The notes under the pieces were generated by a model. That model saw nothing but the letters and a program-made list of their open reading frames with translations, had not been told where the DNA came from and ran no database searches. From NCBI GenBank assembly GCA_015487825.1, contig WFOZ01000771.1, positions 1 to 5,694 of the forward strand: 5,694 bases of DNA, given 5' to 3'. This DNA is from Planctomycetaceae bacterium. Its GTDB lineage: Bacteria; Planctomycetota; Planctomycetia; Planctomycetales; Planctomycetaceae. Made by a program: the position numbers and the translations under genes. This document shows positions 1 to 4,517 of this stretch, one piece after another (within the stretch, counting starts at the first letter, position 1; each line of letters opens with the position of its first letter).

Positions 1-50
1 AAATATCAGTTTGGTTACGGCTATCAGAATGAACCAGCCGTGCTGGGTTA
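1..50 (+). repeat. 50-bp direct repeat, left copy
   Basis: Bases 1-50 match 5230-5279 at 49 of 50 positions; the only difference is T24 versus C5253. Since the window starts at base 1, the repeat may extend further left. It lies inside the 3' coding end of a gene. Near its right end is a short imperfect inverted repeat (AACCAGC and GCTGGGTT around CGT). The two copies bracket the glycosyltransferase, yaiI, MITE, tRNA array, parDE, ligase and maf genes, so the pair could be attL/attR-like ends or a segmental duplication. No integrase is in the window. Confidence 0.85.
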
Positions 51-81
51 CCGTTACGGTTTCAAATATTTTGGAGTGTAG
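1..81 (+). CDS. C-terminal end of an unidentified protein (partial, enters from left)
   Basis: The frame starting at base 1 is open and ends at TAG 79-81, giving 26 codons rich in Tyr and Gly (it begins [12 protein letters not shown] and ends KYFGV). The start lies outside the window. I do not recognise the family; alternating aromatic and glycine residues are compatible with a C-terminal beta-strand segment, but that is speculation. The first 50 bases recur almost exactly at 5230-5279, where the same frame gives the same residues up to ...AVLGY and then stops. Its 3' end overlaps the convergent glycosyltransferase gene by 28 bp. That the frame is coding is supported by conservation of reading frame in both copies: the single mismatch (base 24) is synonymous, TAT versus TAC. 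Confidence 0.55.
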   Translation, partial: KYQFGYGYQNEPAVLGYRYGFKYFGV

Positions 82-902
82 ATGCCGAGCCTGGCGGTCC
101 AGTAATTGAAAACTGCACTCAGAGTTTGCAGGCCGTATTTAATGCTTCTGGACAGATTGATACTGGAAGCTTCATCGAAATATCGAACGGGAACGGGGAT
201 GTCTCCCAGTTTGAAGTCGAAATGCACTACCTGGACGAGAAACTGAGAATCGAAAACAAAATCTTCCGAGTTTCGTTCATACGGAACCGTTTCCAGGACT
301 TTGCGGCTGTAAGCCCTGAAACCGCTATGATAGTCACCCAGGTTTTGTCCCATGGTAATATTTTCGAATGTCGTCAGCAGGCGGTTAGCGATGTATTTAT
401 AGAGAGGCATGCCTCCCGCCAACGCCTCTGCCCGACTGCGAATGCGGGAACCGAGAACGCAGTCACAAATCCCGAGGTGAATAATCTGAGCAGCCAGCGG
501 AATAACTCGCGAATCGTACTGATAATCGGGATGGATCATCACAATCACATCCGCCTCGCGCGATAAAGCCTCGGCATAACACGTTTTCTGGTTCCCGCCA
601 TAACCACGATTATTTTCATGTTCGATGACAGTCAGCCCCAACGAACGAGCCAGTTCGACAGTGTTATCGGTACTACAGTCATCAACAAGAATAATTTCCT
701 GAACAGTTCCTTCCGGGATATCGTTAAGCGTTTTTTCCAACGTCGCAGCCGCATTGTATGCAGGCATCACCGCAATAATACGCGGAGATGCGGACGAAGG
801 CTGTTGTAAAGATGCCTGATCATTCATAATATGCGAATGCCTGTTGACGGAAAAAAGGGCTACAGACATTCCTGTCTGTAGCACACGGGTATAAGAAGAC
901 AT
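54..902 (-). CDS. Family 2 glycosyltransferase (DPM1/polyprenyl-phosphate type)
   Basis: A 282-residue protein with a GT-A fold signature. MPAYN is at 46-50 and the nucleotide-sugar binding VDDCSTDNT at 73-81. [10 protein letters not shown] is at 95-104, HPDYQYD at 124-130 in the place of the metal-binding acidic motif, and GSR at 151-153. YHSGFRAY at 191-198 and FVFDSQ at 215-220 resemble the acceptor/catalytic part of dolichol-phosphate mannosyltransferase-like enzymes. The family moves a sugar from a nucleotide donor to a lipid phosphate or surface glycan at the cytoplasmic face of the membrane; the substrate cannot be read here. No C-terminal transmembrane segments are present, so it is the short soluble form. 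The conserved domain begins near residue 41, so starts at Met12 or Met26 (base 827) are possible; none has a clear Shine-Dalgarno. It is transcribed divergently from yaiI, with a 129-bp gap. Confidence 0.88.
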   Translation of the reverse strand: MSSYTRVLQTGMSVALFSVNRHSHIMNDQASLQQPSSASPRIIAVMPAYNAAATLEKTLNDIPEGTVQEIILVDDCSTDNTVELARSLGLTVIEHENNRGYGGNQKTCYAEALSREADVIVMIHPDYQYDSRVIPLAAQIIHLGICDCVLGSRIRSRAEALAGGMPLYKYIANRLLTTFENITMGQNLGDYHSGFRAYSRKVLETVPYERNSEDFVFDSQFLVQVVHFDFKLGDIPVPVRYFDEASSINLSRSIKYGLQTLSAVFNYWTARLGIYTPKYLKP

Positions 903-1020
903 CGATTGTTGAATACTTGGAAGGTTCTGTCAATTGAACGCCTCGATGGAATGATGAGTCCGTGTCAGAGCGGTAAACCAATCCCACTACAAATTCTCTA
1001 CTTCCTAACGCCTATTCAAC

Positions 1021-1024
1021 AGGA
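1021..1024 (+). promoter_or_regulatory. Shine-Dalgarno site of yaiI
   Basis: AGGA stands 7 nt before the ATG at 1032, supporting that start; the family's conserved N-terminal VDADACP follows it at once. Confidence 0.5.
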
Positions 1025-1031
1025 TTAACAG

Positions 1032-1481
1032 ATGCAGATTTGGGTTGATGCGGATGCCTGCCCGGGTGAAATCAAAGAATTACTCTTTCGTGCAGCCAGG
1101 CGAACGAAAACGAAGGTGACTCTCGTTGCCAACCAGCCGATGCGCATCCCCGGCAGCGAATACATTGACAGTTTACTGGTTCGTGCGGGGGCAGATGTAG
1201 CCGATCATAAAATTGTCGAACTGCTCGAACCGGGCGATCTTGTCATTACTGCTGATATTCCATTAGCAGCCAATGTGGTCGCCAAGGGAGGAGAGGGGCT
1301 CAACCCGCGCGGCGAATTATACACCAAAGCCAACATCGGCGAGCGACTGGCAATGCGAAACCTGCTGGACGAACTGCGAGGCGGTGGCGAAATCACAGGC
1401 GGACCTTCCAACTTCAGCGATAAAGACCGCCAGATATTCGCCAACCAACTCGACCGCTGGCTGACCGCAGCAAAGAAGTGA
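1032..1481 (+). CDS. yaiI: YaiI/YqxD family protein (UPF0178, DUF188), PIN-like fold
   Basis: At 149 residues it is the usual full length for this family. The family signature is intact: VDADACP at 5-11, ADVADHKI at 54-61, [12 protein letters not shown] at 68-79, LNPRGELYT at 90-98, and the C-terminal FSDKDRQ...NQLDR at 128-142. The acidic residues in VDADACP and TADIPLA sit where PIN-type nucleases carry their metal ligands, so nuclease activity is suspected for the family, but no reaction is established. It stands alone on the plus strand, divergent from the glycosyltransferase and followed by a long intergenic region. Nothing ties it to the tRNA array except nearness, though a PIN-like protein beside tRNA genes is worth noting. 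Identification is secure; function is not. Confidence 0.93.
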   Translation: MQIWVDADACPGEIKELLFRAARRTKTKVTLVANQPMRIPGSEYIDSLLVRAGADVADHKIVELLEPGDLVITADIPLAANVVAKGGEGLNPRGELYTKANIGERLAMRNLLDELRGGGEITGGPSNFSDKDRQIFANQLDRWLTAAKK

Positions 1482-1490
1482 ATAAAATTT

Positions 1491-1633
1491 GTGACTATTC
1501 AGCATTGAGGTAGGGTCCGCTACCCGCGGACCACGATGGGAGGTGGATCCTCCTGTTTCTGCGGTGGTCCGCAATAGCGGACCCTACAAACAACCTTAAA
1601 TTCTGTAGTAACCAAACATTGCTGAATAGTTAC
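1491..1633. mobile_element. 143-bp MITE with 14-bp terminal inverted repeats and 8-bp target duplication
   Basis: The left end GTGACTATTCAGCA (1491-1504) and the reverse complement of the right end, GTAACTATTCAGCA (1620-1633), match at 13 of 14 bases. Each end is flanked by TAAAATTT (1483-1490 and 1634-1641), an exact 8-bp direct repeat read as a target-site duplication. A nested inverted repeat lies inside (1510-1534 against 1564-1587, core GTAGGGTCCGCTA and GCGGACCAC), so a transcript would fold into one long hairpin. There is no ORF, so it is non-autonomous. Ends starting GTAA and 8-bp duplications are typical of the IS66 family, a possible parent; that link is inferred. It sits 9 bases past the end of yaiI and splits nothing visible. 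Confidence 0.8.
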
Positions 1634-1748
1634 TAAAATTTGTTATTTCCGAAAATACCTGCGAACCATTCATAACAGACCTGCGTCTAACACCTCAGAC
1701 AGCCAGACGAGACAATCTCTTGTCCGGCATAGAAAATAAGAATACAGG

Positions 1749-1923
1749 AAAACCGATGTTGTTCACTCTATCCTCCCATGATTCAGAACGTAGCCAATCC
1801 GGCGCTCAGCCTGCTGTTCAACCAGCAAGCCTGCAGTCCCGTTATCCGCTGCGCCTGTGACATCGGTTTTTCCACGCCCTTTCAAAAAGGTCCGATGTCA
1901 TCAACGACATCGGACCTTTTTTT
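1749..1923 (+). ncRNA. Candidate structured leader / attenuator RNA before the tRNA array
   Basis: AAAACCGATGT (1749-1759) pairs exactly with ACATCGGTTTT (1860-1870) and closes a 122-nt domain. Inside it GGCGC (1801-1805) pairs with GCGCC (1851-1855), AGC (1808-1810) with GCT (1848-1850), and TGCTG (1812-1816) with CAGCA (1823-1827) around a 6-nt loop. A terminator hairpin follows (1884-1923). The CGATGT motif occurs four times in alternating orientation, so GACATCGG (1859-1866) can instead pair with CCGATGTC (1892-1899). That helix would exclude both the closing helix and the terminator, the layout expected of an attenuator or riboswitch-like leader. It ends 64 nt before tRNA-Gly. It could equally be a free-standing small RNA or fold by chance. 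No known RNA family was recognised and no convincing promoter was found. Confidence 0.4.
1884..1923 (+). terminator. Strong intrinsic terminator
   Basis: A perfect stem of at least 14 bp (1886-1899 with 1906-1919; core AAAGGTCCGATGTC), a 6-nt loop ATCAAC, and a run of seven T (1917-1923). The opposite side has five A, so weak termination on the minus strand is possible too. It lies about 400 nt after yaiI and 64 nt before tRNA-Gly, so it either isolates the array from upstream transcription or acts as the switch of the leader described at 1749-1923. Confidence 0.85.
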
Positions 1924-1987
1924 GTGGGTGGAAGAAATCCGGGAACGATTGCGTTCTATTGCTCTTTGGCAATTCAATAAGACAAAT

Positions 1988-2058
1988 GCGTCCATGATGT
2001 AGCGGTAGCCTGCTGCCTTGCCAGGGCGGAAGCGCGGGTTCGACTCCCGCTGGACGCT
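1988..2058 (+). tRNA. tRNA-Gly(GCC)
   Basis: Acceptor GCGTCCA pairs fully with TGGACGC. The anticodon stem CTGCC/GGCGG holds loop TTGCCAG (anticodon 2020-2022), and the T arm is GCGGG-TTCGACT-CCCGC. Discriminator U is usual for Gly. The D stem is weak (ATGT against GCCT). CCA is not encoded. It is the first gene of the array. Confidence 0.9.
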
Positions 2059-2082
2059 TTGAATTCTGTTCTGATCGTTTCT

Positions 2083-2156
2083 CAGGGTATGGGAAAGTCT
2101 GGCATTCCGCGTGTTTTGGAAACACGAGATCACTGGTTCGAATCCAGTTACCCTGA
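2083..2156 (+). tRNA. tRNA-Pro(TGG)
   Basis: Acceptor CAGGGTA pairs with TACCCTG. The D stem is GGAA/TTCC, the anticodon stem CGTGT/ACACG with loop TTTGGAA (anticodon 2117-2119), and the T arm ACTGG-TTCGAAT-CCAGT. C1-G72 and discriminator A are typical bacterial tRNA-Pro features. CCA is not encoded. The stop codon of the convergent parE gene begins at the very next base. Confidence 0.93.
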
Positions 2157-2531
2157 CTAATTTTTTTCAAGCCTTCGATGCAGCAGTTCCACTTCCAACA
2201 CAAGCTGTGGCTGCATTTCCGCCAGGCGGGAAGGGAGATCCATCGAAGTGTGAAAGAGTGTCAGCAAGGTGAGATCGCGGGCTTGGACATCAAAAATGAG
2301 AACATGTTTATTTACCCTGTAAGAACGTAAAAAGGGAGGGAAAGCGTCAAGTGATTGCAGTAAATCAGGTTGAGTAACAATGAGCGATAAGGAGATTTCA
2401 ATTTGAGAAATATACAGTGAAGCTTTTTTTCTCCCCCACTGCTGCTGTGAGTACCGTTCGAGTTCTGCAAGGTCACGCAGACTGCGATCAGTCAGAAGTA
2501 GCCGTGTTTTTTGGCGAGGGCGTTTCTTCAC
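2157..2531 (-). CDS. parE: ParE/RelE-superfamily toxin
   Basis: A 124-residue protein. LLLTDRSLRDLAELERYSQQQWG (residues 11-33) is the N-terminal helical hairpin typical of ParE, followed by a helix through 50, then FLRSYRVNKHVLIFDVQ (67-83) and LTLLTLFHTSMDLPSRL (87-103) as the core beta strands. The tail after residue 103 is longer than in minimal ParE. ParE toxins poison DNA gyrase while RelE relatives cleave mRNA on the ribosome; sequence alone favours ParE but does not fix the target. It is translationally coupled to parD (ATGA, 4-bp overlap at 2528-2531). The stop codon abuts tRNA-Pro directly, so the operon is packed tightly into the array, transcribed against the tRNAs. Confidence 0.82.
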   Translation of the reverse strand: MKKRPRQKTRLLLTDRSLRDLAELERYSQQQWGRKKASLYISQIEISLSLIVTQPDLLQSLDAFPPFLRSYRVNKHVLIFDVQARDLTLLTLFHTSMDLPSRLAEMQPQLVLEVELLHRRLEKN

Positions 2532-2776
2532 TTTTTAACTTTCTTCAGCAGACTTTGCAGATCGCCTTTGAAGAGAGTTGTCCGATTGTTAAGAGCATCT
2601 TGGTAACCATCAAGAATGCCCTGGCGAACGGCGTCGGCTTCCTGTTGAAGTTTTTTTTGTCGCAGTAAATCACGAACAAATTCGCTGGGTGTTGAGTAAC
2701 ACGTCCCATCACCACAGTTCTGGTTGATAAACGAACGAAGTTCATCTGTCAACGATAAATTTAAGGTACTTCCCAT
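2528..2776 (-). CDS. parD: ParD-like ribbon-helix-helix antitoxin
   Basis: An 82-residue protein. TLNLSLTDELRSFINQ (4-19) forms the ribbon and first helix. STPSEFVRDLLRQKKLQ (28-44) matches the second helix of ParD/CopG-type DNA-binding antitoxins, including the SEFVRDLL segment. The C-terminal part (RQGILDGYQDAL, 51-62, and a basic end) is the expected toxin-binding tail. A strong AAGGAG lies 9 nt before the ATG, fixing the start. It is the first gene of the operon, as usual for parDE, and would bind ParE and repress its own promoter next to tRNA-Ser(CGA). Confidence 0.87.
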   Translation of the reverse strand: MGSTLNLSLTDELRSFINQNCGDGTCYSTPSEFVRDLLRQKKLQQEADAVRQGILDGYQDALNNRTTLFKGDLQSLLKKVKK

Positions 2777-2785
2777 GGATCAATT

Positions 2786-2791
2786 CTCCTT
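2786..2791 (-). promoter_or_regulatory. parD: Shine-Dalgarno site of parD
   Basis: Reads AAGGAG on the minus strand, 9 nt before the parD ATG. It is the clearest ribosome binding site in the window; most other starts here have weak sites. Confidence 0.8.
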
Positions 2792-2808
2792 GATTGAGTA
2801 GAAAACCG

Positions 2809-2846
2809 AAAGTACCACAACCCTGCTTTATTGTCAATATTTGTCA
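2809..2846 (-). promoter_or_regulatory. parDE promoter with paired TGACAA motifs
   Basis: On the minus strand TTGACA (2837-2832) and TACTTT (2814-2809) are 17 bp apart, a good sigma-70 type promoter. TGACAA occurs twice in 10-bp register (2846-2841 and 2836-2831), the second overlapping the -35 box. Repeats spaced by about one helical turn are plausible operator sites for the ribbon-helix-helix antitoxin. Operator function is inferred. Confidence 0.6.
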
Positions 2847-2856
2847 TTAATAAACC

Positions 2857-2941
2857 GGAAGGTCAAGCCAATTGGCGATGGCACCCCGTTCGAACCGGGA
2901 CGAGCTTCACAGCCTTGAGGGTTCAACTCCCTCACCTTCCG
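2857..2941 (+). tRNA. tRNA-Ser(CGA), class II
   Basis: Acceptor GGAAGGT/ACCTTCC with discriminator G is the same 5' acceptor strand as tRNA-Ser(GCT) later in the array. The anticodon loop is TTCGAAC (anticodon 2891-2893) on a stem with one C-A mismatch. A long variable region of about 16 nt fits serine. The T arm is GAGGG-TTCAACT-CCCTC. No CCA is encoded. Confidence 0.88.
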
Positions 2942-2966
2942 CTTCATCACATAGCTAATAAAAAAT

Positions 2967-3038
2967 GGCGGGATCGTTTAATGGTTAAGATCGGACGCTT
3001 TGAACGTCCAGATGCTGGTTCGATTCCAGCTCCCGCTT
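2967..3038 (+). tRNA. tRNA-Gln(TTG)
   Basis: Acceptor GGCGGGA/TCCCGCT has a terminal G-U pair. Anticodon stem GGACG/CGTCC carries loop CTTTGAA (anticodon 3000-3002), and the T arm is GCTGG-TTCGATT-CCAGC. The D stem is weak, and discriminator U is unusual for Gln. CCA is not encoded. Confidence 0.88.
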
Positions 3039-3046
3039 TTCATTTT

Positions 3047-3121
3047 GTCTTCGCAGAGCAGTCTGGAGTGCTCGCCACTTTGTCGCAGTGGAGATCGTCG
3101 GTTCGAATCCGACCGGGGACG
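3047..3121 (+). tRNA. tRNA-Asp(GTC)
   Basis: Acceptor GTCTTCG/CGGGGAC has two G-U pairs. The D stem is GAGC/GCTC, anticodon stem CCACT/AGTGG with loop TTGTCGC (anticodon 3082-3084), and T arm GTCGG-TTCGAAT-CCGAC. Discriminator G suits Asp. Only 8 nt separate it from tRNA-Gln. Confidence 0.9.
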
Positions 3122-3136
3122 TTTTTTGTAATGACT

Positions 3137-3213
3137 GGCACGGTACGCAAACGGAAAAGCGGCGAAGCTTAGACCTTCGTGATTGTCTGTGGGTTCGACT
3201 CCCACCCGTGCTA
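3137..3213 (+). tRNA. tRNA-Leu(TAG), short variable arm
   Basis: Acceptor GGCACGG/CCGTGCT has a terminal G-U pair and discriminator A. The D stem is CGC/GCG, the anticodon stem CGAAG/CTTCG with loop CTTAGAC (anticodon 3170-3172), and the T arm GTGGG-TTCGACT-CCCAC. The variable region is only about 9 nt, short for a leucine tRNA. CCA is not encoded. Confidence 0.85.
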
Positions 3214-3215
3214 TT

Positions 3216-3314
3216 GGTTTGACTAACTGGGGTGTGTTCTGCGCGGCTGCCTGTAAAGCAGTTGTCATTAAACAAGCGTGGTGGGCGACGGGAGGTTCAA
3301 TTCCTTCACAACCT
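3216..3314 (+). tRNA. tRNA-Tyr(GTA), degenerate acceptor stem
   Basis: The anticodon stem GCTGC/GCAGT with loop CTGTAAA (anticodon 3253-3255) and a 28-nt variable region identify tyrosine. The T arm is GGAGG-TTCAATT-CCTTC with a wobble. The acceptor pairs only GGTT (3216-3219) with AACC (3310-3313); the inner pairs fail unless a C is bulged. Spacing between D stem and anticodon stem is also longer than normal. It may be decayed, or its ends may differ by a base from those given. It starts 2 nt after tRNA-Leu. Confidence 0.7.
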
Positions 3315-3328
3315 ATTATATGAATATT

Positions 3329-3400
3329 GGCCCGTTCGTCTAACGGTCAGGATATGAGAATTTCAACCTCATGATACGGGTTCGATTCCCGTACGGGTCA
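3329..3400 (+). tRNA. tRNA-Glu(TTC)
   Basis: Acceptor GGCCCGT/ACGGGTC has one G-U pair. The anticodon loop ATTTCAA (anticodon 3362-3364) sits on TGAGA/CCTCA with an A-C mismatch at the loop edge. The T arm is ACGGG-TTCGATT-CCCGT. No CCA is encoded. Confidence 0.9.
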
Positions 3401-3421
3401 CTTTGATGTTTGGTTATGATC

Positions 3422-3507
3422 GGAAGGTAGCCGGATATGGTTCGCCGGGCCGCACTGCTAATGCGTGCCTCTTGACAGAGATATGGGTTCGAATCCCATG
3501 CCTTCCG
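3422..3507 (+). tRNA. tRNA-Ser(GCT), class II
   Basis: Acceptor GGAAGGT/GCCTTCC with discriminator G, D stem CCGG/CCGG, and loop CTGCTAA (anticodon 3457-3459) on stem CCGCA/TGCGT with one mismatch. The long variable arm forms a CTCT/AGAG hairpin. The T arm is ATGGG-TTCGAAT-CCCAT. No CCA is encoded. Confidence 0.9.
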
Positions 3508-3519
3508 CTTATTTATTTT

Positions 3520-3591
3520 GGCCTGTGAGTGTGCCGGATCGCACGGCAGATTTCGATTCTGCAAGACGGGGTTCAATTCCTCGACGGGCTG
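3520..3591 (+). tRNA. tRNA-Arg(TCG)
   Basis: Acceptor GGCCTGT/ACGGGCT pairs with two wobbles. The D stem is GTGT/GCAC, the anticodon stem GCAGA/TCTGC with loop TTTCGAT (anticodon 3553-3555), and the T arm CGGGG-TTCAATT-CCTCG. Its D arm closely resembles that of the next tRNA-Arg. No CCA is encoded. Confidence 0.9.
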
Positions 3592-3612
3592 CTTTTTTCA
3601 GAAAAAAACGCT

Positions 3613-3684
3613 ATCCTTGAAGTGTACCGGATTGCACGCGACTCTGCGAAGGTCGTAGACCAGGTTCAATTCCTGGCAGGGATA
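3613..3684 (+). tRNA. tRNA-Arg(GCG)
   Basis: Acceptor ATCCTTG/CAGGGAT, discriminator A, D stem GTGT/GCAC, anticodon stem CGACT/GGTCG with loop CTGCGAA (anticodon 3646-3648), T arm CCAGG-TTCAATT-CCTGG. Anticodon GCG reads CGC and CGU; most bacteria use ACG, edited to inosine by TadA, for this box, so this is an unusual isoacceptor. It is the last tRNA, 47 nt before the ligase start. Confidence 0.88.
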
Positions 3685-3720
3685 TTTTGAGGGTTTGTTT
3701 TTTCCTTACAAATAGATGCC

Positions 3721-3724
3721 GGAG
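3721..3724 (+). promoter_or_regulatory. Shine-Dalgarno site deciding the ligase start
   Basis: GGAG lies 7 nt before GTG 3732 and selects it over a TTG at 3687, which has no such site and lies 2 bases after tRNA-Arg(GCG). The ATG at 3727 is out of frame and stops at once. Confidence 0.55.
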
Positions 3725-3731
3725 ATATGAA

Positions 3732-4517
3732 GTGATTCAGACTCGTGAAATTGATCTGCGTAAACTGAATAGTATTACAAAATATCCATCAATTCCGACA
3801 TATCACTCGCTGGGTGAACGGGGCAGTCTGCTTGAAGATTGTGTTTCTTTTGGTAATCGGGAGATAATCGCTACAGAAAAAGTGGATGGAACGAACAGTC
3901 GAATCATTCTTATGCCGGATGGATGTTACCTCATCGGAAGTCGCGAAGAATTACTGCATGCAAAAGGTGATTTAATCCATAACCCCGCTCTTGGTATTGT
4001 TGATGCTCTCAGAAAAACGGCTGACAGAATTGTTTCTTCATTTCAAGCACCCGAAAAAATAATTACTACCGTCTACCTGGAAACATATGGCGGAAAAACA
4101 ACAGCCGCAGCAAAACAATACACCAGTAAACGAGAATTTGGATATCGTCTGTTTGATGTCAGTCGCGTTTCTGTAAATCAACTTGAAAGTAAACTGGAGG
4201 CAATTTCCAGTTGGCGAGAGAATGGCGGGCAGGAATACCTGAGCGAAAAATCATTGGGTGAATTTGCCGAATCGGTGCAGCTTGAGTTGACTCCTCGAAT
4301 TGCATTGATTAATTCGTTGCCCGTTTCTATTCAAGAAACACATGAATGGTTATGCTCAAAGATTCCTGAAACACTTGTCGCGATGGATGAAAATGCTGGC
4401 GGAAAACCAGAGGGGCTCGTAATCCGAACAGCTGATCGCAGTATCATTGCAAAAATTCGTTTTGAGGATTACGAACGTCATGCAAAGCGACTTGCCAAAA
4501 AGAAATCAGAAAAATGA
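3732..4517 (+). CDS. ATP-dependent RNA ligase (Rnl2/RNA_ligase family), 261 aa
   Basis: The covalent nucleotidyltransferase motifs occur in order, numbered from the GTG start: motif I KVDGTNSR with the adenylated lysine K50, motif Ia GSRE at 69-72, motif III YLETYGG at 115-121, motif IIIa FGYRLFDV at 136-143, motif IV PEGLVIR at 226-232, motif V IAKIRF at 239-244. Such enzymes seal a 5'-phosphate to a 3'-OH in RNA through an AMP intermediate. Motif V has K-x-R where Rnl2 has K-x-K. Only about 17 residues follow motif V, so the extra C-terminal domain of T4 Rnl2 is absent and this is nearly a bare catalytic core. It follows the tRNA array by 47 nt and overlaps maf by ATGA, suggesting co-expression and tRNAs as substrate. 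No polynucleotide kinase/phosphatase gene is beside it. The family is confident; the substrate is inferred. Confidence 0.87.
   Translation: MIQTREIDLRKLNSITKYPSIPTYHSLGERGSLLEDCVSFGNREIIATEKVDGTNSRIILMPDGCYLIGSREELLHAKGDLIHNPALGIVDALRKTADRIVSSFQAPEKIITTVYLETYGGKTTAAAKQYTSKREFGYRLFDVSRVSVNQLESKLEAISSWRENGGQEYLSEKSLGEFAESVQLELTPRIALINSLPVSIQETHEWLCSKIPETLVAMDENAGGKPEGLVIRTADRSIIAKIRFEDYERHAKRLAKKKSEK

Noticed and set aside
126..809. Two plus-strand ORFs (126-566 and 618-809) opposite the glycosyltransferase
   Set aside because: They lie antisense within a gene with clear GT2 motifs, and their products resemble no family.
1949..1978. Promoter for the tRNA array (TTGCGT, 18 bp, TTCAAT)
   Set aside because: The -35 box matches only 3 of 6 consensus bases and the -10 box 4 of 6; too weak to list.
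1749..1987. T-box riboswitch regulating the tRNA array
   Set aside because: No T-box consensus or specifier-loop arrangement is visible; only generic alternative helices can be supported.
1778..2002. 74-codon plus-strand ORF
   Set aside because: It runs through the terminator hairpin and into tRNA-Gly and has no recognisable product or ribosome binding site.
1882..2203. Two minus-strand ORFs (1882-2133 and 1901-2203)
   Set aside because: They are antisense to tRNA-Gly and tRNA-Pro; fragments like GVEPALPPWQG are the familiar false peptides from reversed T arms.
2831..3576. ORFs on both strands across the tRNA array (for example 2978-3268, 2985-3275, 3340-3576)
   Set aside because: They are built from tRNA arms read as codons (GVEPT, GFEPT and similar), with no conserved domain.
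3593..3608. Terminator between the two tRNA-Arg genes (T6 then A7)
   Set aside because: The stem is A-T only and has no T-run after it, so it is not a credible terminator.
1988..3684. CRISPR-like array from recurring GGTTCRA segments
   Set aside because: The recurrence is the conserved T loop of tRNAs; spacing and flanks fit tRNA genes, not repeats with spacers.
3687..3731. Longer ligase with TTG start at 3687
   Set aside because: It would start 2 nt after tRNA-Arg with no Shine-Dalgarno, and the 15 extra residues look unlike the family; GTG 3732 has GGAG at the right distance.
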